A stretch of DNA of 64,000 nt, from NCBI RefSeq assembly GCF_020740795.1, contig NC_067301.1, positions 4,030,001 to 4,094,000 on the forward strand, given 5' to 3'. This document shows, piece after piece, positions 42,497-57,400 of this stretch. Numbering within the stretch: the stretch's first letter is position 1; each line of letters begins with the position of its first letter. A program made the position numbers and the translations under genes. The notes beneath the pieces are model-generated. The model was not told the origin of the DNA. It did no database searches and worked only from the letters and a program-made list of their open reading frames with translations. The DNA comes from Apus apus. Taxonomy: Eukaryota > Chordata > Aves > Apodiformes > Apodidae.

Positions 42497-45400
42497 CTGT
42501 TAAGACAGAAATTAGTATTGATATCATATTGGCCAAAATTCTTACTGTTCTTTTGAATTTAGCCCAGAGAAGCTGTGGCCACCCCATCCCTGGCAGTGCT
42601 GAAGGGCAGGTTGGATGGGGCTCGGAGCAACCTGGGCTGGTGGGAAGTGTCCCTGCCCATGCAGGGGGTTGGATCTAGGTATTTTCAAGGCCCCTCCCAA
42701 CCCAAACCATCCCATGATTCTATGAATTCAGGCACATGGCACTACAATCAGAAGGAGATACTGCAGATTCCTTACTGGTTTTAGAAGTTCACCAGTAATG
42801 AGGCAACCAGAAAGGAAAAAGGAAGCAACACTTAAAATACCTTTTTAACACTGTAACATTGCCAGCCCTGTCACTCTAAACAAACCAAAAAGGGGGATCC
42901 AGCACTTCTATTTGCTGTGATGTGCTGAGACACCAACTTTACCTCCATGGGGTTCACAGTGATGGTCAAAGCAGAGTCATCCCAGTCCATCTCGTTTTCC
43001 TTCCCAGTGTCCTGGTCACGCATCGTTCTCTGATGCGCTGCTCGGATTCGGAACACTCCCAGAATAATCATAAAAACCAGGAAGCTGACACAAACAACAA
43101 TCACAACAGTGGCTGTACTTGGAACAACTGCAACAAGAAAATAAAAGGAGATTGACATGTAACTCTTTAGACAATTCTTATAACTAGTCTTCTGTTCCCA
43201 TCACCTCCAGAGGAAATGGCATCAGCTACAGAGGCCACTTAACAAGTCAGTTGGACAGTAAGAACTAAATCTCAGCTCCTGAAGTATATCAATCTGAAGG
43301 ACTGACAACACATGGAAAGCAGATTCCACCACACACACACAGACTGCTCTCTAAAATGCCTGTTTTTTGACATCCTACACCCACTGCAAATTAATATAAT
43401 TAAAACAGTCCCACGAGTCATCAAGGGGATGACGCTGCAGTTCTTTCCTCTTTCAGAAGAAATGCTGTCCCTGTTCCTCACAGTCCAGTATCTAGGCCGT
43501 ACAGTTCCCTCAAGACCAGCACCTTCCAATGTACACACACCACCACCAGAAGCTCTTCTGCTGGCAGATCTATTCCATAGATCTCCAGTAATCCCCTTCT
43601 CCCTGCTGGGCAACAGCAGAACAGGACCAAGTCACTGCCTGGACTGAAAGTCCAAGACCCTGGTTTAAACTCAAGGAAAAAAAACAACCCACTCTCTGCA
43701 GCAAGAAGCTTCTATGACAGTTTTAACACCAGAAAAAAAGAGCTGAACTTCAGTGACTGAGAATTCTTACCTGAGAAGGGGTGAGGGTTGGCCAAGTTGT
43801 GGCCAGAGAGATCAACAAACGTGTGGTGCACGGGGTGAACAAACTGTGGCTGCGCAGCGATGTGGTTTGCGTGTTCAACTGGGTTAGCTGTGTGGATCAC
43901 ATTCACCTGGGAACAAAAAGGAAATGTTACACTCCAGAAATGCAACAGTTTGCTTCTGAAGAGATAGAAAGTAAACTTACAACAACAAAACAAAAAATCT
44001 ATTTCCCAGAGCAGGAATCCCACTGTCCTTCAGCACAGCGATGGCTCTGGGACAATCTTCTAAACAGCAGCTCCTCACATTACACTTTCTTGTCACAAAA
44101 CCCTTCAGCTTCAGAACTCTGAAATCTGTTTTATCTGTTTTACTTAGTCTGGCAGGTTTGTGTACAGACACCAATATCTCAGAATAAAACAGATAAAGCA
44201 AATTTATTGTCAAATTTGGTAGCCAGTCATCTTCATTCTGGAATAGTGAACCTGCACTCTGCTAGGGAGCTGCAGTTCCAGCCTGCCTGTGCCCTACATA
44301 AGCCATCAGCATCACCAATTTAAGACCACACAAGCAAAACAGCAAAGGGCTCACAAGGTTCCTCAGAAGCATCCCAGAAGTTGTACGTGAAGGCCACTCA
44401 AGTGTCTGGTAGCACTACTCTTACTTTATGTGCTAATCTTTTGCTAAATTAATAGGCTGTCTTCCCAGCTCAACCTTTTTGTCTTCACACTCCATCAGCT
44501 GTGCTATTTCATCTACAACACAAAAGTTTCACCCCTGCTTGGGCAGCCTTTAAAGCTGCAATGTAGGATTAAGAACTATATATAGAATACAGGCTGAAAT
44601 GCACGTTTCTTAAGATTTACTGACAGAAATCTAAATAATTGATCAATTATCTATCATTTGAGGCAACAACTTCCCTCCCTCCTCGTAGCCACCCATGCTC
44701 TAAAACCTGTCAGAGACCAGCTCAGCTCACATACCTCCACTTTAAACTCGTTGCTGACATAACGTCCATTAAGCTCAGAACAGACTAATTTGAACTTCCT
44801 GTCAAAGAGGGAAAGAGTGTGCCAGTTTCTGTAGTGTATCAAATGCAAAACTTCTTCATAACTAGCCATAGTGTCAACCCCTGTGGAGAGAAATAAACAG
44901 GAAAAAACAATTACTTTGCAGAAGATTGGTACAACATCACAGAGGTGACAAAGATTCCTGCTCCCTTCCTCCACCTCAATTTTCTTGGCTTTTCAGTTAG
45001 CAGAAAAAAGGTACCACCAGACACAGACACATGTGGCTCCACTGAAACTCTGTGGATTGATTTTGTGATAAACTCCCAGGCCCAGTTAGACTCCAAAAAT
45101 CCCTTTAAAGATTTTTTTAATACATTAAGATATTCTCAACCTAAAATATACAGGAATGATGCATGCTCCTAGGCACTGGGTTATCTGTGCAAGGAACAAG
45201 CCTTTTTCTGGGGCAAATTGTACTTCTTTTCCACAGTCCAGAGGTGACCTGCAATTTGGGACATTAGGGAACAGAGAGGAGGTTCTGGAATGATGTATTT
45301 TCTAGAATTGTAACTTCCCACAAAATAGCTGTAACTCCTCTGAGCTTGAAATTCTAGTAAAAAATGAAGTATCTGGAGTGTTCCCAGCCATCTCTCCAGC

Positions 45401-48400
45401 ACACTGTTCCCTTCTCACTGTCTCCAGCCCTTCATACCTGAAGACCAGCAACAATAACCCCTACCTGTGATTATCATGCCCAGGTTGGAGCTGCTCATCT
45501 CGATGCCCTTCTGCTGTAACCGTGTCATGTCAATCTCCAGGCTTTCTTGTTCCTGATTGAGTTCCTCTCCAAGCACTGTCACCTCACACGTGTCCAGGTT
45601 ATGCATGATCTCTTCAGACACCAAAGATTCTTGTACTAAAAAGCAGAGAAAAACCCAAAGAGGTAAGCAGAAACAAAGGTGACGAGCCCAGGAGTTATAA
45701 GTGTCACAATCAAAACTCAACTCTTCTTCCAGACTAGTATTAAGATCTGGGCATGAGGAAAGCAAATATTCTTGAAGTAATGATTTTAAAAAAACAAACC
45801 CAAAACACAAACAAGGGATATTTAGATGAAGGTAACAGCCTGGGCTTACTACCATTTCCGGCTGTATTTTTGTTAGCCCAGAGCAGAGTGGCTACACTTT
45901 CTCACAAGACAGATAAACTTTCTTTTCCCTTACTAGTATTTAAAGAGAAATCCACATCTCTCTCCCAGAGGAAGATCCTGCAATGTGGTCACTGGAAGGG
46001 GTGAGGGTGGGCAACAGTCCCAAGCAGAGCAGGATGTTACCTGTGGGATCCTCATCTCCATCCCCCTCTGGCTCCACCTCCCGGGTGATGGTGCTGATGA
46101 TGCGAAGCTCAGGGAAGAGGGCAACACCCTCGGGACTCTCAAACTCTGAAGCTGAGCGGGCAAAATGGTTGATGCCACTGAGGCTGATCTTTGGTTCCTC
46201 TGGTTGCAAGACCATGACATACCCCTCCACAGAAGGAATGGAGACACAGTCCTCTTCGTTGAAACACCTACAAGATACAGAAGCAGTTTTGCAGTCAAGG
46301 AGGCTGCTTCAGAGGGAGGCACAATTACACGGAGTAATTGCTTTATAAATTTTTTAAAAGCTCTGTCTCAGACCCAAGAGTCTTAGATAAATTCATCAGC
46401 TGCCCTGGAAAGTAACAATTCCCCACCAAGGGAGCAATCTTACAATTAAGTTTTACTTACAGTTAACACTTGGCCCCATTTCCTATGCTCTAACAGGCAC
46501 AGACAACACCTCCAGTGCAGGGGGTGGCACTGCAGGCAGGCTCACAGCACAACCTTGCAGCCAGTTCCTCCCTGTCTTACACACTCCTTACTACATCCTC
46601 AGAAAGAGAAGAGCACTGGTGCAGAAAACATTTGCTGTATTCAGGTGTGTGATGGTTCCACAGCAGGACTCTGTTTATTACAGCTCAGATACAGGAACAT
46701 TGTTCCAAGCCTCAGCACCACCCTGCAGAGATACAGCATTTCAGCACTAGGACATACTTGACCACACTGGTGATTTTAAGCCTCCGAATCCCAGGTGTTG
46801 GGAACTGGCGGGAATTCAGGTAGGAAATGTGCTGCATGGCCTTGTCAACCCTGTCAATATCATCCCCTTCCAAGGTCAGTGTTGACTGACTTGGGTTCAT
46901 GTGGATCTGAAACGAGGAAATAAGACAACACTCAAACAGGAACAGGATCTGGTATTTAAAACTGAAGTTCAGCACCGCTCAGCCTGGTAAATAGTAGGAT
47001 AATTGCATTCAAAGCAATAAGGCAATTATTTACTGGCCTTGTAGGACAGCCTACCTGCCCTATTCACTTCCTTTTTCCAAATATATTTAGTATTTTAATC
47101 TTTAAAAAAAAACCTAGGCACAAAAGTCCTGATGTGAAGATTCCAGTAATATGAGAGACAGCTAACACAAAGGAGAAATTGATCCCTGTTCATACAACCT
47201 TGCTACTTCAAAAATGCACACAAGGTTGTCTGGTTCCACAAAGTTGCTTGTTAAGAGTATCTTATTAGCATTAGACAACCTGGGTGGAATTTCTCTTCAA
47301 GACTTTAAGAGAACACAGTAACTTCCATTCTTAAACTCCACTAAGACCATGTCTATACATGAAAGATTTCCTAGTTTCTGTGTAATTTTAATGCAAAATG
47401 TCCCAATCTTAGCCTGTTTTATTTGGGACACCCCTACTAACTCTGCCAGCAAAGCTGCTCCTGTTATCAAGCAAAGCAACACACAGGCTCTCTTGGTCTG
47501 TGTGCACTTTACCTTCACTCCTTTGCCGACACCATCAGCCATTTGCAGATCCAGCCCCTCCTTGCAGGTGTACAGGCAATCTATCACCTTCTTGTTTTCC
47601 AGTTTTCCAGAACGAATCATCAAACCTGCCAGATTGCCTCGGAAAAACTGAGCCATCTGGAGTTCACCACCTTCACAAAGGAAAGAAGGAAAAACAAATC
47701 TTCATATGTTTTGATTCTTGTAACTATTTCAATTATTTTGGTCTTTTGTAAAACAACAAATATGCCTTCTGGTACCACAAAGTATGATGTACATGCAGGT
47801 TAGTTTTTATCCATTCTGGGTGTTAACCTTGTGATTATGTTCAAGCATAAAGAAAGAATTAAACAGTTCACCATGCACGTGGCCCCAAAGGAGTGTGGCC
47901 ATCCTGAACTGTGAAACCGAGGCTGACATTTCCATAACAAACACTGCCAAAGAAATGGCCCATACAGCGAGGTGGTGCTGAGGAATGAAAGGCAGAACCA
48001 ATGAAATGAACTGTGGAACCTCAAGCTTCATGTTGAGGTAACACCTTCTACTACTTGGTTCTCTACAAAATGGGCACTGTCCTTAAAGAGAAGACACCAA
48101 CCAACATCCGTCCCCCCTAGGTACTGGTTACCTACCTCTAAACCCATCACCTCTCTACATTCAAAGGAGAAAGAAACTTCACAAAGTGATTCAGCTCATT
48201 GTGAGAAAGGTGTCTTAAGAGTTAACCGCTCCCCTCTAAATGTTCCTTCTTCTCTGTGTGGTCTCAAAAAAGCAGTTTAAGCTCAGGTAACTCATTTTTA
48301 GGTATCTGAGTTAAGTTCAATGAACTTCAACCCAAGAAGCCCCTTATTGCTTAGGATTTTTTGCAGATGACATCACAATGATCACTCAGTCCATCCTGCT

Positions 48401-51400
48401 AAATAACAGGAGCCACAGAACTCCACCTGGAAATCTGTATTTCAAAGCCATCACTTACTAAGCTATCAGATTTTTAGAAAGATGTTTACGCCCATTTTAA
48501 AGATTTTAAGTGAGAAAAGATCCTGGGCATAACTCAGTAACATTTTCAGGAGTGAACTGTCCTGTTTACAAACTATATAATTTCCAGATTAGGTTTGTAC
48601 AGCTCCAGCTTCTAGCCCCTTCCTTGGCCAAATTAAAATGTAATGCACAGCCAGAAACCTCTTGTCAGTTATATCCAGACCATTCCAGGAATTCCTGAAC
48701 TTTACAGAAGGAGTTCACATCTTGAATACACTTCTAGAAATACACACTGATTTTAAGTGTCTCAACTCTAGACACAAAATCCACCAGATGATTTATTTCT
48801 AATCAAATAAAATCCTGTAGCCAACCTGCAATACCTGGTAGCCCAACCTTTTACACCTATTCACTGTAATTAGAACATTATATCAATTTCTGATCACGTG
48901 AGTATCCACTGTAAATTACAGGTCTCTCAGTTATCTACCAGCAACCTGATCTAAATGTGAAATCAGTCTTGCATTGAGTGGAGAGCAGAGCTACCTGACT
49001 TCCAGAGGTCCCTCCTACCTACTGAGTCATTCTATGACATGCACACACCTACATACATAAATTTATACAGGATGAGGTGCATTTTTGTTTTAGCAAAACT
49101 GGATTAAAGAAATTATAGCTGGTATTTTACATCAGCAACATTTTACACCACTTCACTGCAATCACAATGCTTGCTAAGTTGTACAGGGATGTGCATTTGG
49201 GTGCAACCAATAAAAAAAACCAACCAAACAAAAAAACACCACATCAAAAAAACAAAGCAAAAAAAAATCAGCTGATGAAGCTCTGGAAATAGAAGCACAA
49301 TGAAGAAACAAGCCTAGGACAGGATTATGTGAAGGTCAATGGCCCGAACGCGATGCCTGCGGTTCATGCTGTGTGCAAGATGAAGCAAATGTCTTGGCTT
49401 AAAAATGAAATAGAACAGTAGGGAAAAAACTCCAGCAACCTGCAGAGGTCTCAGGCACAGTTTCATTGTCATTTTCATTTCCTGTATATTCTGTAGAAAA
49501 GCAAGACAAAGAATAGGACAACAGGGAAAGGACCAAGTAGTTACAATTTGGCAAACTCATCACAGACAATACACAGCAGCACTGCCCCCAAAATCTCCTT
49601 GTATTCGACCCAGCTTCTCAAGGATGAGGAGTTCTCTGAACCACGGGGAGCTGCAATGCAGGGAAGAAGCATTACTGCTGTTACAAGAACATGACACTCA
49701 TGGCAAGACAACCTGAAGGGCTGCAGTTAAAACCGTCCCACTGGAGAATACTCCAACCACCAGTCCCTATTAGGAATGAGACACAGGTCTATCAACTGCC
49801 TCCATTTATTTTCTCCTCTCCTAACTACTGATGGAGAAATGAAGGTGAGATCCAGCCTTGATCAGCAAATCACCAAAAGGTATTAAATGCTGATCAAAAG
49901 CAGCCAGGACCAACACAGATTGTTTTATCATAGTGATAGTATCATGTGGGTGAAGCAGTCAGTTTATCAGATCGAAGTGTCTAGGAGGGGAAGCACCAAA
50001 AATGAAAAACAGCTTTTAATCTTTCCAAAGAAACATTAAAAGAACTTTTTCAAAAGCATAAAATCTCTCTCTCCTTAGAGGTGAGCTGTATATAGAACTT
50101 AGAGCAGCCTGATTAATTCTACAGTCTTGGTAAGACAAAGACAACTGCCATAAGCACTGACTTCACCCCCTGGCATACTCTTTCCCTGTGTTTTAAGCCC
50201 CTAAAAATCAGGATTTGGAGGAATTTAAAAGAGGCAGCACCTCAAGTTCTTGTATTCCAGACTTTTAATGCTCCTGTTTCAGTCTGCTGTCATTAACAAG
50301 AAAACTCACATCAAAAGAAATTAAGAGTCATATAATGGTGGCAGTATGAAAGCACAGGAGCTTTTGAACTAAATATACATGCTTTTGTTATGGTGCAGAA
50401 CATACGTGGAAGCCATTATACAATCCACACACTTAGCTGGAACAGCTTCCAAGCTCCAGTTTCTTGAAAAGCAGCCACTAGAGCTTCCCTTTGAGCCAGA
50501 AGAGATAGTTGGAAAGTCACAAACAGAATGAGGTGAGTTATTAAGAAAATACTTGACTCAAAGGAAGGGACAGAGGCAACAATTTAGCACTGAAGCAACA
50601 TTAAAACTGAAAGACAGTGAACCTGTCACAAAAAGTAAATTTGAGGGAGGGGATATTTTGGTAATTTTACCTTCATTCACACTTTGAAGTCTTAAAACTC
50701 AGAGAGAAGAGAGACATTGTAACACAGAAGACTTATTTTGATGAAAATATCTCAAAGCTTTCCATTTGTCATTCATTCACAAGCTACTTCCATGCACTGT
50801 TGCAGGCTGCAACTACAGCTCATGTTCTGAACTACCCCAGAACATCAACCATTGAACACTGTTTGCTCTCTGACCAAAGAGATCAGCTCTATACCAGTTC
50901 GGGTGTAATTTAATCAGCAGACAAACATTTCAGTCAAGGACGGTAAAGCAAGAGCTTTGTTACAAAGATCTCTGGTCATCAGCCTCTGTGTTCAGATGCA
51001 GTCTTCTTTTTGTCCAGCTTTAAGGAGTAGATTTCACATGTACTAAAAGCACCTGAATCAGCATTTCCCAGCTTGCCCAATACCATCTTTTAAACCATAG
51101 TCTATATACAATAAAGCAGATGTTTTCTAAATGTATTTTTATAAGCAGAAATGGTAAAAAAACCAAGAGACAGCACCACTGTGTTGCTTAGCTGAATTGT
51201 CTATTGGTCATGTTTCCATTTATGAGAACGCTATTTCTACAATATGCTTTTCAACCTACTTGAAAATCAGTGTTCTGCTTAGTAATCTGAAGTATGAGAT
51301 GTCCTCTTACAACTGTTATTAAAAATAAGACATTTAGATTTCCATGGTTACCACAAAGATCTCTTTGCTGGAATGCTGCTTGGTGAGTAGCTTCATATTT

Positions 51401-54400
51401 CATACCCACCTGCAGCCAATGAGCAAAAAGACACTCATGAAAAGAATGACTAAGAGAGGAAATAGGTGATAGTATCATCTACAAAAGACAAAACAAATTA
51501 TCTTTCACACACTAAAAAAGATTTGCTATGTAATTCCAGGCTAACCCCAAAGATTTCATTCAAAAAAAAATAATTAAAAGCATTAACAATTGCAAATAGT
51601 TACCTTGCCAACATGCTCCAACTACCAGCTGAGTTTCTATCTTTGAAGGATGGAGTGGGTAATCCTCAGTCACTGGGAAAGGATCATAGGAAACCCCATC
51701 TACATAGAGAGTCACTGCAGGGAATTCCACATTGAGGACATAGTGATGCCACTCCTTGTCACACACCTGAGGAAACAAAGTTTGGAAAATTCTACTTTAA
51801 ATTTGGGGGGTTTTTTGGTAACAGTTGAATAACTGACCTGAGGCATGTTTTGTATATAACACATGCAGACACACCACCAAGCTCTAAGCCTGTACAGACA
51901 CACTATGTTGCACAGACATGGCAGGCAGCTGAACAAAGCAAAGCAGTAAGTGGTTTCTTTTCTTCTATTGCCAATATCAGAAGCTGCACATACTCACATT
52001 CCTTTAATTTTTATACCAATAACAGTATATTTCAGTTGAAAAACATCTCTACAGGCAAGTATATTCTGAAATACTGCTGTAATACAACACTGCTTGACAA
52101 AGGACCTGTATCTGTTGAGAGGGACTGTTTAGAGAAAAACATATCCATTTGAACAAGAAGCAGAAAGTACCTGCAACCCTCAGAGGCCTATTCACTCTCT
52201 TTTTGTGGAGTAAAATCTAATTAAGAAAACTGATTCATAGCTACTGCTCACTATGTATGAAAAGTCACAACTTTTATTTCAGTGCATAAAAGGATTAAGA
52301 AGGTTAAGTTTTTCTGTTATCCTCTTAACACCTTGATCTGCAAAAACGTTGCATGCTCAGAAATACTTTAATGCTATAAACAAACTGGAGTAGTTCCTGT
52401 TTTCTCATGCATGTTACCTGACAGGGTACTTGGGAAGTTAACTGGCAACACAGCTACAAGACTGACATTGTATTTTGACATATAAATTCACATTTTACTA
52501 CCTTTCAGGACAATGACTTGTACTTTATTTCATTAATATCCCATTCAAGATGAAAAGGCACAGCTAAACCTGTCTCTGACACTTGATCACAGACCAAGTA
52601 TTATTTGGTTCTATAAAACACGGCATCAGTCTGGAGTTGCAAAACGTATTAATTAATAATCATCTTAGCAAGAAGCTTGGTCTCTGATGGTTTTCACTGC
52701 ATTCTAACCTCCTACCAACTGTCCTTCCAAACTTACTTGATTAAGTTTCCAGTGAAACTCAGCAGGTTTGTATGTTTTTCCCTCTGAAGGGTCTTGGCGG
52801 AAGAGGAAAACCAGGCGGCAGTTGTGGATGTAGAGCGTGTAGTGGTGCCGGTTCATATCTGCACAAGAGCTTTAGTTAACACTGCTGTGCTCTGCAAACC
52901 AGAACAACTCCCCAAAACTCACGTGTTCTGTCACTTCATACATAAACCACCAAGTAACTGATAGGAAGAAACAAGTGTAGAATCAGGCACATTAAGGGGA
53001 ATGAGAAACGTTTGTAAGAGTAGTTGGGCCAAACATTCTTGAACAACCCATGAGTAACAAACTCGCTGGACAATTGACAGATGTGTCTGTGTCCAACCTA
53101 AACCAAGGCACAGGGCTGAAGACTCACAGAGATAAACCTCTCAGCAGCAGAAAAAAAGCTCTATTTGCAAATAGAAGAGCTGTTTTGTTCCAAATTAGTA
53201 ATTTCTACCACAGCTAATTAGTGTTTTGGAACGCGTACACATGGTGGTAGGTGGACATGATTTCCTAAGAGAAAGCTATAGTCATAGCTCTAAAGGATTT
53301 AACGTTTAAGATAAATGCAAAGGTGAGATGGTAGAGAAACAGATGAGAATAAGGAAAAAAAAACATTTTAGTTCTATCATCTGTTCCATGGAGTGGCTAA
53401 GTCAAGAAATGAGGGAATTAAAAAAATACCAGTATGATGTCAATCTTCCAGCCTGACAGCATTAAATCTGACTATATTGTTCCAGTGCAATATATTCTGA
53501 ATTGCCTCCCTCCAACAAACCTAGTTTCAGTCTTTCAATATTGTATAATATACCACTGACATGGTATAATGATAACTATACTACCAGAAACTACCTATCT
53601 CAAAAATTATATAGTTAGGTCAAACCAGGGAATAAAAAAGGAAAAAGATTGTTTTGAAGGTCTGCTTCCCATGCACTTGGAAACAGAAGAACTCTATCTT
53701 GAAGTTTGCCTTTTTTTTTGCAGTTTAGTTACTTTGATGAATCCAAAGTTTTGTGTTTTCATTAATAGGAAAGGGTGAAGGTAGGGGAAAGAGGAGAATA
53801 TTTGTACCCAGTTCTAAATGACAGTGACTTTTCTCCTGTTCAAAGAAATGCTTTTAGAACATTACAAATACTGTTAAAACTTTCTTACTTTCAAATATAA
53901 TTCAATTAAGCTGAGGGCTCCTGAGTTTGCTCTACATTCAGCACAGTTTCCTCTGAAAAACCTATCAGCATTTTAAATAAAATCTCTTTCTAATATGCTG
54001 AACAAATCCACTGCTCCAGCTAACAAAGACAAGAATTCTTTTACCCCCCATTAGATAGCAATTATGGAAAAAGGGTTATCAGATTTCCTTCTTATTAATA
54101 GCATCTTCAAAATGCTTGTGTCTGTAGCATTCAGAGACTGAAATTAGGCACAGGGTGAAAAAAAACCTCATCACTGGAGAAAGAGGAAATTATCTTCTCC
54201 TAGAAAAAATAAGATACAGTAGCAAGAGCTGTCAATAAACCTGATATATGTATGAATTATTTTGGACAGCACCAACAAGGCTTTGGAGATTCAAAATCGA
54301 GACTGCATTGCCAGAATAAGTTATCTGCCAGTGCAAAAAGAAATGCATAATATAAACTGAAACAGAAAAACAAGACTGCTTAATCTGAAACTGAAACTAG

Positions 54401-57400
54401 GTAATCAATCCAAGGCCACACCTCTATAGGTAAGCACAATAAAGAGCAACTTCACTTCCAAGAAAAAACTAACCTAGAGAAAAAACGTCAGGTTCTAACA
54501 TATACTGCCACAGCCCAGAAAAACAAAGACCCAATAAGACTGCTTATATTTGAAGTGTTGACAAACCTGTTTTGTCTGAATTGCACAGAATTGTCTCTTT
54601 CTCTTTGGTCCCAGACCCATGTCTCATCCATACTGAAATCATGAAGGGCTCTTTCAGATTGACTGTGACAACACCATCTGGAATCTTCACAGCTTGCGTG
54701 CCATTAAATTCAAAGACTTGGTCACTGTCATGACCATTATCAGTAGGAAGTCCTATTGTCCAGTTAGCAGCACTACTTGGAGGGGGAAGCAGCTCAATTG
54801 TGCCAGAAGAAGCACCTAAAATAAAAACACTCACATGAAAAAACAGACACTAAAAAGATCACAGCTAGTTTCACAGCAAATTGGTTTTCTGGGTAGCAAT
54901 TTCTCAGCACCACCTGCCAGGACTACACACTGCCATCACACAAAAGCAATTTTTCTTTTAAATAATGTGACACTAATAATAGGCATTTAATATCACTATG
55001 ATTTCCATAAATTTATCTTCTGGGTAGACAACTAATCTCACTGAAATTGTCTTGCTTACAATCTCTCCAGCTGTAGAACCTTAATTTGCCTCTGTCTCAG
55101 GAACATTAATACCAATTGTCCCTCAGGCCCAGGAACATGACACTGTACTAGTTGCAAGACTAACATCCATGCAGTTGGAAAGGGCCACATAAGCAAAGGA
55201 TTCTTGACTACAAAGGATCCATAAAATTCTCATAAGCCCTTTAACAGCAGCCCTTTATTCCCAGGGCAAGCACAGTTTACATTTAAGTGATGCAAATAAA
55301 CTATTTTTTTCAAGCCACACTTTCTTGGTTTTCTTATCTACTTTTTCACCATGTATTTCTCACATTGCATCCTTTATATCCATCATGCTCCAAAAACACA
55401 GAGAGGCTTTAATGGCCATTCTGCATGTGTAACATCCTTTCAGCTCCTGAACATGAATCCCATGTAAGGGAAATTACCAGTCTATATAAGCTAGTGGAGA
55501 GGCAGAAGAAAGGGATTCTTTATTGCATTTGAGACTTATTTTAAAAGCCACTTTCAGCCAGTTTCATGCTTTTTATTGCCTGCTAGGCAAAAAGCTGGAG
55601 AAAACTTCATTAAGTCCATATTCACTCATTCATTTGTAGTCTAACATAATATTTGAAGAAAAATTATTTATCAAGACCATTTTATTTTAACAGAAACATT
55701 CTTACCACAGAGTCTGTGAATGGATTTCTCAGAGTAGGTGTCTCTATCACAGCCTTTACCAATATGGTTGGTTTCCAGTTCAACTGTTGCTTCAATGGAG
55801 GTTATTGGCTCATCGCAGGTTTCCAAACGCATCCCAGGGAAGAGAGCTAAGGAACCAGTTCCAGGCTCATATTCGATTCTTTTGCTCCAACCTGTGTATT
55901 TATCCAAAGAAACAGTATTTAAAATCTCTCATGTTTGACTGAACACACTGGCAAATGCTAAGAGCAGATAGGAAGGAGATCAAACCAACCTTGCCAGCCA
56001 GGCTTGCACGTAGGCTTAATGCTAATTTTAACCAAGACATCCTCAGCAGCTCTCTTCTTGCCACAGTCATACGCCGTTACTGTCAGTTTATACTGATGTT
56101 CTTTACCATAGTTTAATTTTTCTGTGTTTTTTATATAACCTGACACACAAGAAATAAAAAAAAAGCAACAATCAGACCTCAGTATCTACTTACTTCTTAG
56201 GGTCACTGCCACATTTAATGCATCCAGGCACCACCTGTGCACTTCATACAGGTACCAAGACTGTACCAGACACAACTGCATGTGAATTGGCTCCTCACTT
56301 TTGAGTTTTCAATGCCAGGCATCAGGGCCAAACCCTTAGGAATGACATAAATCCAGAGATACACAGAACAGCAGGCATATACTTACCAGGCTCTTATTCT
56401 AGCACTCAAAACGAAACTGTTCACAGGTGGTAACTGATACAGAAGTTGCTTGACACGTGCCAGGATTTTCTGCCTTTTTTTCTTTTTAATTTGCACACCC
56501 ATGAAAATTGTCCACAGACCATATGGATCCCCAAAAATCTCAAACTAGAGCCCATTAAAAACTGCAATGCTTTGCTTAATCAGCTTGACCTCCTAGAAGT
56601 AAGTCTGAAGGGCTCACAGATCACCAGTAGAAAAAAATGACCTAAATAAATGACTACACTTCAATAACCATGATACTGCAACCTCCAGAGGTACGTATGA
56701 GCATCTCAAATGTGACAAGCACACAATGGAATCCCATTTTTGAAAGCAAATTAGCAAAAGCTATCCTAATACAGAATAGAAAACAAAAGAACAAAAGAAA
56801 TCTTACTAAGAGCTGGTTTAAAACATAGAATAGCTACCATATTTCCTTTATTTGAAAAGCATTTTACAAAAAACAACACACTTGCAGCAGGACCATCTGC
56901 TCCCTGCATCAGCAGATAGCACATGGTATTGGCACTGAAAGACACCTCACTCCTCGTTATCAATTCAGACTGCTGAAGTGAACACATCCATGTAATGATG
57001 TTGTAAGGAAGGGGCTAAAACAGGGTTCTGTAGTTTTATGCTGCCCAGTTGGAAGCCCTGCTCCTAGGACAGCCAAGTACAGTAATTCCCACTCCATCTT
57101 GCATCATATTCTTACCATCTTTGTCAATAGCAAAAGGAACATCCGGAGTTACAATTTCATAACTGCAAATCTGGCTGAACTGAGGTGAACAATCTGCATC
57201 CACTGCTTCCACTTTCAGGATGTTGTCATACCTCTTCCCTTCAATTACTGTTGCCTTGTAGGACTTCTCTTTGAACACAGGAGCATACTCGTTAACATCA
57301 TTCACCTGAATATGAACTGTTGCTCTGGAAAGAAAACAGAAAGGTGAGTTTACTAAATATTCCAAAACTCCCATTCATGCAAGGACCATGATAAAACAGA

